Below are positions 6,246 through 7,130 of a stretch of DNA of 7,130 bases, piece by piece. The DNA is from Clostridia bacterium (GTDB lineage Bacteria > Bacillota > Clostridia > Oscillospirales > Acutalibacteraceae), in assembly GCA_900764115.1 (NCBI GenBank), contig CAAFMR010000251.1:1-7130 (forward strand). The letters run 5' to 3'. The notes under the pieces were generated by a model. It saw only the letters and a list, made by a program, of their open reading frames with translations, did not search any database and was not told where the DNA came from. Position 1 is the stretch's first letter; every line of letters starts with the position of its first letter. The position numbers and the translations under genes are program-made.

Positions 6246-7130
6246 TTCATTCCGTTAATCCGTGCCCGCGTACAACGGCGGATTTCCTCATCCGCCGCCA
6301 ACACGTCATCGATGCTGCCCGGTGCAGGCAGCGCTCTGTCCAAAGTTTCCCCCACCAGCCGGGGAATATCCAAAAAGCCGATGCGCTCCTCCAGAAACGC
6401 CTCCACTGCCACCTCGTTGGCGGCATTCAACGCCGCCGGGTACAGCCCACCCTGTCGCAACGCCCGACGCGCCATCTGCATGGCAGGAAACGTCTCATTA
6501 TCCGGCGCGTAAAAGGTCAGCGTCGCCCAATCCTCCAGCCGCAGCTGCTTCACCGGCGAGGGCAACCGCGCCGGATAGGTCAGCGCATACTGAATGGGAA
6601 TCCGCATATCCGGCACGCCCAGCTGCGCCAGCACGGCGTTATCATCATATTCAATCAGCGAATGAATAATGCTCTCCCGGTGGATGACAATGTCAATTTG
6701 CTCCGGCGGCAAATCAAACAGCCACCGCGCCTCGATCAGCTCCAGCCCTTTATTCATCATAGAGGCGGAGTCAATCGTAATCTTCCGCCCCATCGACCAA
6801 TTGGGATGCCTGAGAGCGTCCGCCGGGCGCACCGTTTCCAGCTCCTGACGAGTCTTTCCGAAAAACGGACCGCCGGAGGCGGTGAGAATAATCCGTTTCA
6901 GCGCCCGGTCGACGGGCGGGCAGCCCTGCAGACACTGGAAAATGGCGCTATGCTCGCTATCCACCGGCAGCAGACGCACCCCCTGCTCCGCCACCGCCCG
7001 GGTGACGAAGGCGCCTCCCGCAACCAGCGTTTCTTTGTTTGCCAACGCCACATCCTTGCCGGCGGCAATCGCCGCCATGGTGGGCTGCAAGCCCACCATG
7101 CCCACCACGGAATTGAGAATCATATCCGCA
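6242..7130 (-). CDS. dxr: 1-deoxy-D-xylulose 5-phosphate reductoisomerase, 5' end cut off by window edge
   Basis: Cytosolic NADPH-dependent enzyme of the second step of the MEP pathway, converting DXP to 2-C-methyl-D-erythritol 4-phosphate; it is the fosmidomycin target. The frame stays open through the right edge, so the ATG at 7123 is an internal Met: two codons (A-D) precede it, and family members have ADxxLNSVVGxxGL here. Numbering from that Met: ALANKETLVAGG 26-37; metal ligands D55 and E57 in PVDSEHSA; LTASGGPF 80-87; HPNWSMGRKITIDSASM starting at H106; NKGLELIEA with ligand E128; IVIHRESIIHSLIEY at about 145-159; LNAANEVAVEAF near the C-terminus. By alignment to the E. coli numbering I recall (D150), about 94 N-terminal residues with the NADPH-binding GSTGSIG motif lie outside the window. 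The gene ends ...INGMK at TGA 6244-6242. No catalytic residue in view is missing. Confidence 0.97.
   Translation of the reverse strand, partial: ADMILNSVVGMVGLQPTMAAIAAGKDVALANKETLVAGGAFVTRAVAEQGVRLLPVDSEHSAIFQCLQGCPPVDRALKRIILTASGGPFFGKTRQELETVRPADALRHPNWSMGRKITIDSASMMNKGLELIEARWLFDLPPEQIDIVIHRESIIHSLIEYDDNAVLAQLGVPDMRIPIQYALTYPARLPSPVKQLRLEDWATLTFYAPDNETFPAMQMARRALRQGGLYPAALNAANEVAVEAFLEERIGFLDIPRLVGETLDRALPAPGSIDDVLAADEEIRRCTRARINGMK

Noticed and set aside
4204..6258. Plus-strand open frame of 684 codons opposite ispG and rseP
   Set aside because: It is codon-phase aligned with the genes below it, so its stops would need TTA, CTA or TCA sense codons, which are rare here. Its product is an improbable His/Gln/Arg-rich chain, and the minus-strand genes have complete family motifs.
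7121..7123. ATG at 7123 as the dxr start
   Set aside because: The frame continues upstream to the window edge, and the Met sits in the middle of a conserved block, about 95 residues into the family alignment.
1..7130. Mobile element, CRISPR, tRNA or rRNA, phage or defence genes
   Set aside because: The window is filled by four housekeeping genes with gaps of at most 66 bases, and no repeats or RNA-gene signatures were seen.

Overview
The window is a stretch of ordinary bacterial chromosome, with all four genes on the minus strand. Read in the direction of transcription (high to low coordinates) the order is dxr (5' end cut off by the right edge), rseP, ispG, polC (3' end cut off by the left edge). 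From what I know of the family, this is the conserved Clostridia arrangement (frr-uppS-cdsA-dxr-rseP-ispG-polC, usually followed by rimP-nusA). A polC-type replicase with a built-in proofreading exonuclease indicates a member of the Bacillota. Having ispG rather than proS between rseP and polC, together with the GC-rich, TTA/CTA/TCA-poor codon use, points to Clostridia, plausibly the Oscillospiraceae/Ruminococcaceae. That taxonomic placement is inference.

Layout: 1-3954 polC, 1318 residues visible, with only the C-terminal end (about 150 residues by recall of the B. subtilis protein) missing. 3955-4020 is a 66-base spacer with a good ribosome binding site and an unusual set of inverted repeats. 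4021-5070 is ispG, complete at 349 aa. 5071-5088 is an 18-base spacer. 5089-6216 is rseP, complete at 375 aa, but it has no ATG start: the best start is TTG. A ten-codon ATG mini-frame links the dxr stop to that TTG. 6242-7130 is dxr, 295 residues visible, with about 94 N-terminal residues beyond the edge. There is no gap of 300 bases or more, and I see no RNA gene, mobile element, CRISPR array or intrinsic terminator.

The spacings (25, 18 and 66 bases) and the shared strand imply a single transcript. dxr and ispG encode two steps of the MEP isoprenoid pathway, rseP encodes a membrane-embedded site-2 protease, and polC encodes the essential replicative polymerase. Gene content is housekeeping, and I found no undescribed system. 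The parts worth a second look are the junctions: the rseP start region, the competing hairpins ahead of polC, and the hairpin over the rseP stop codon. Long plus-strand frames opposite polC, ispG and rseP are codon-phase shadows of the real genes.
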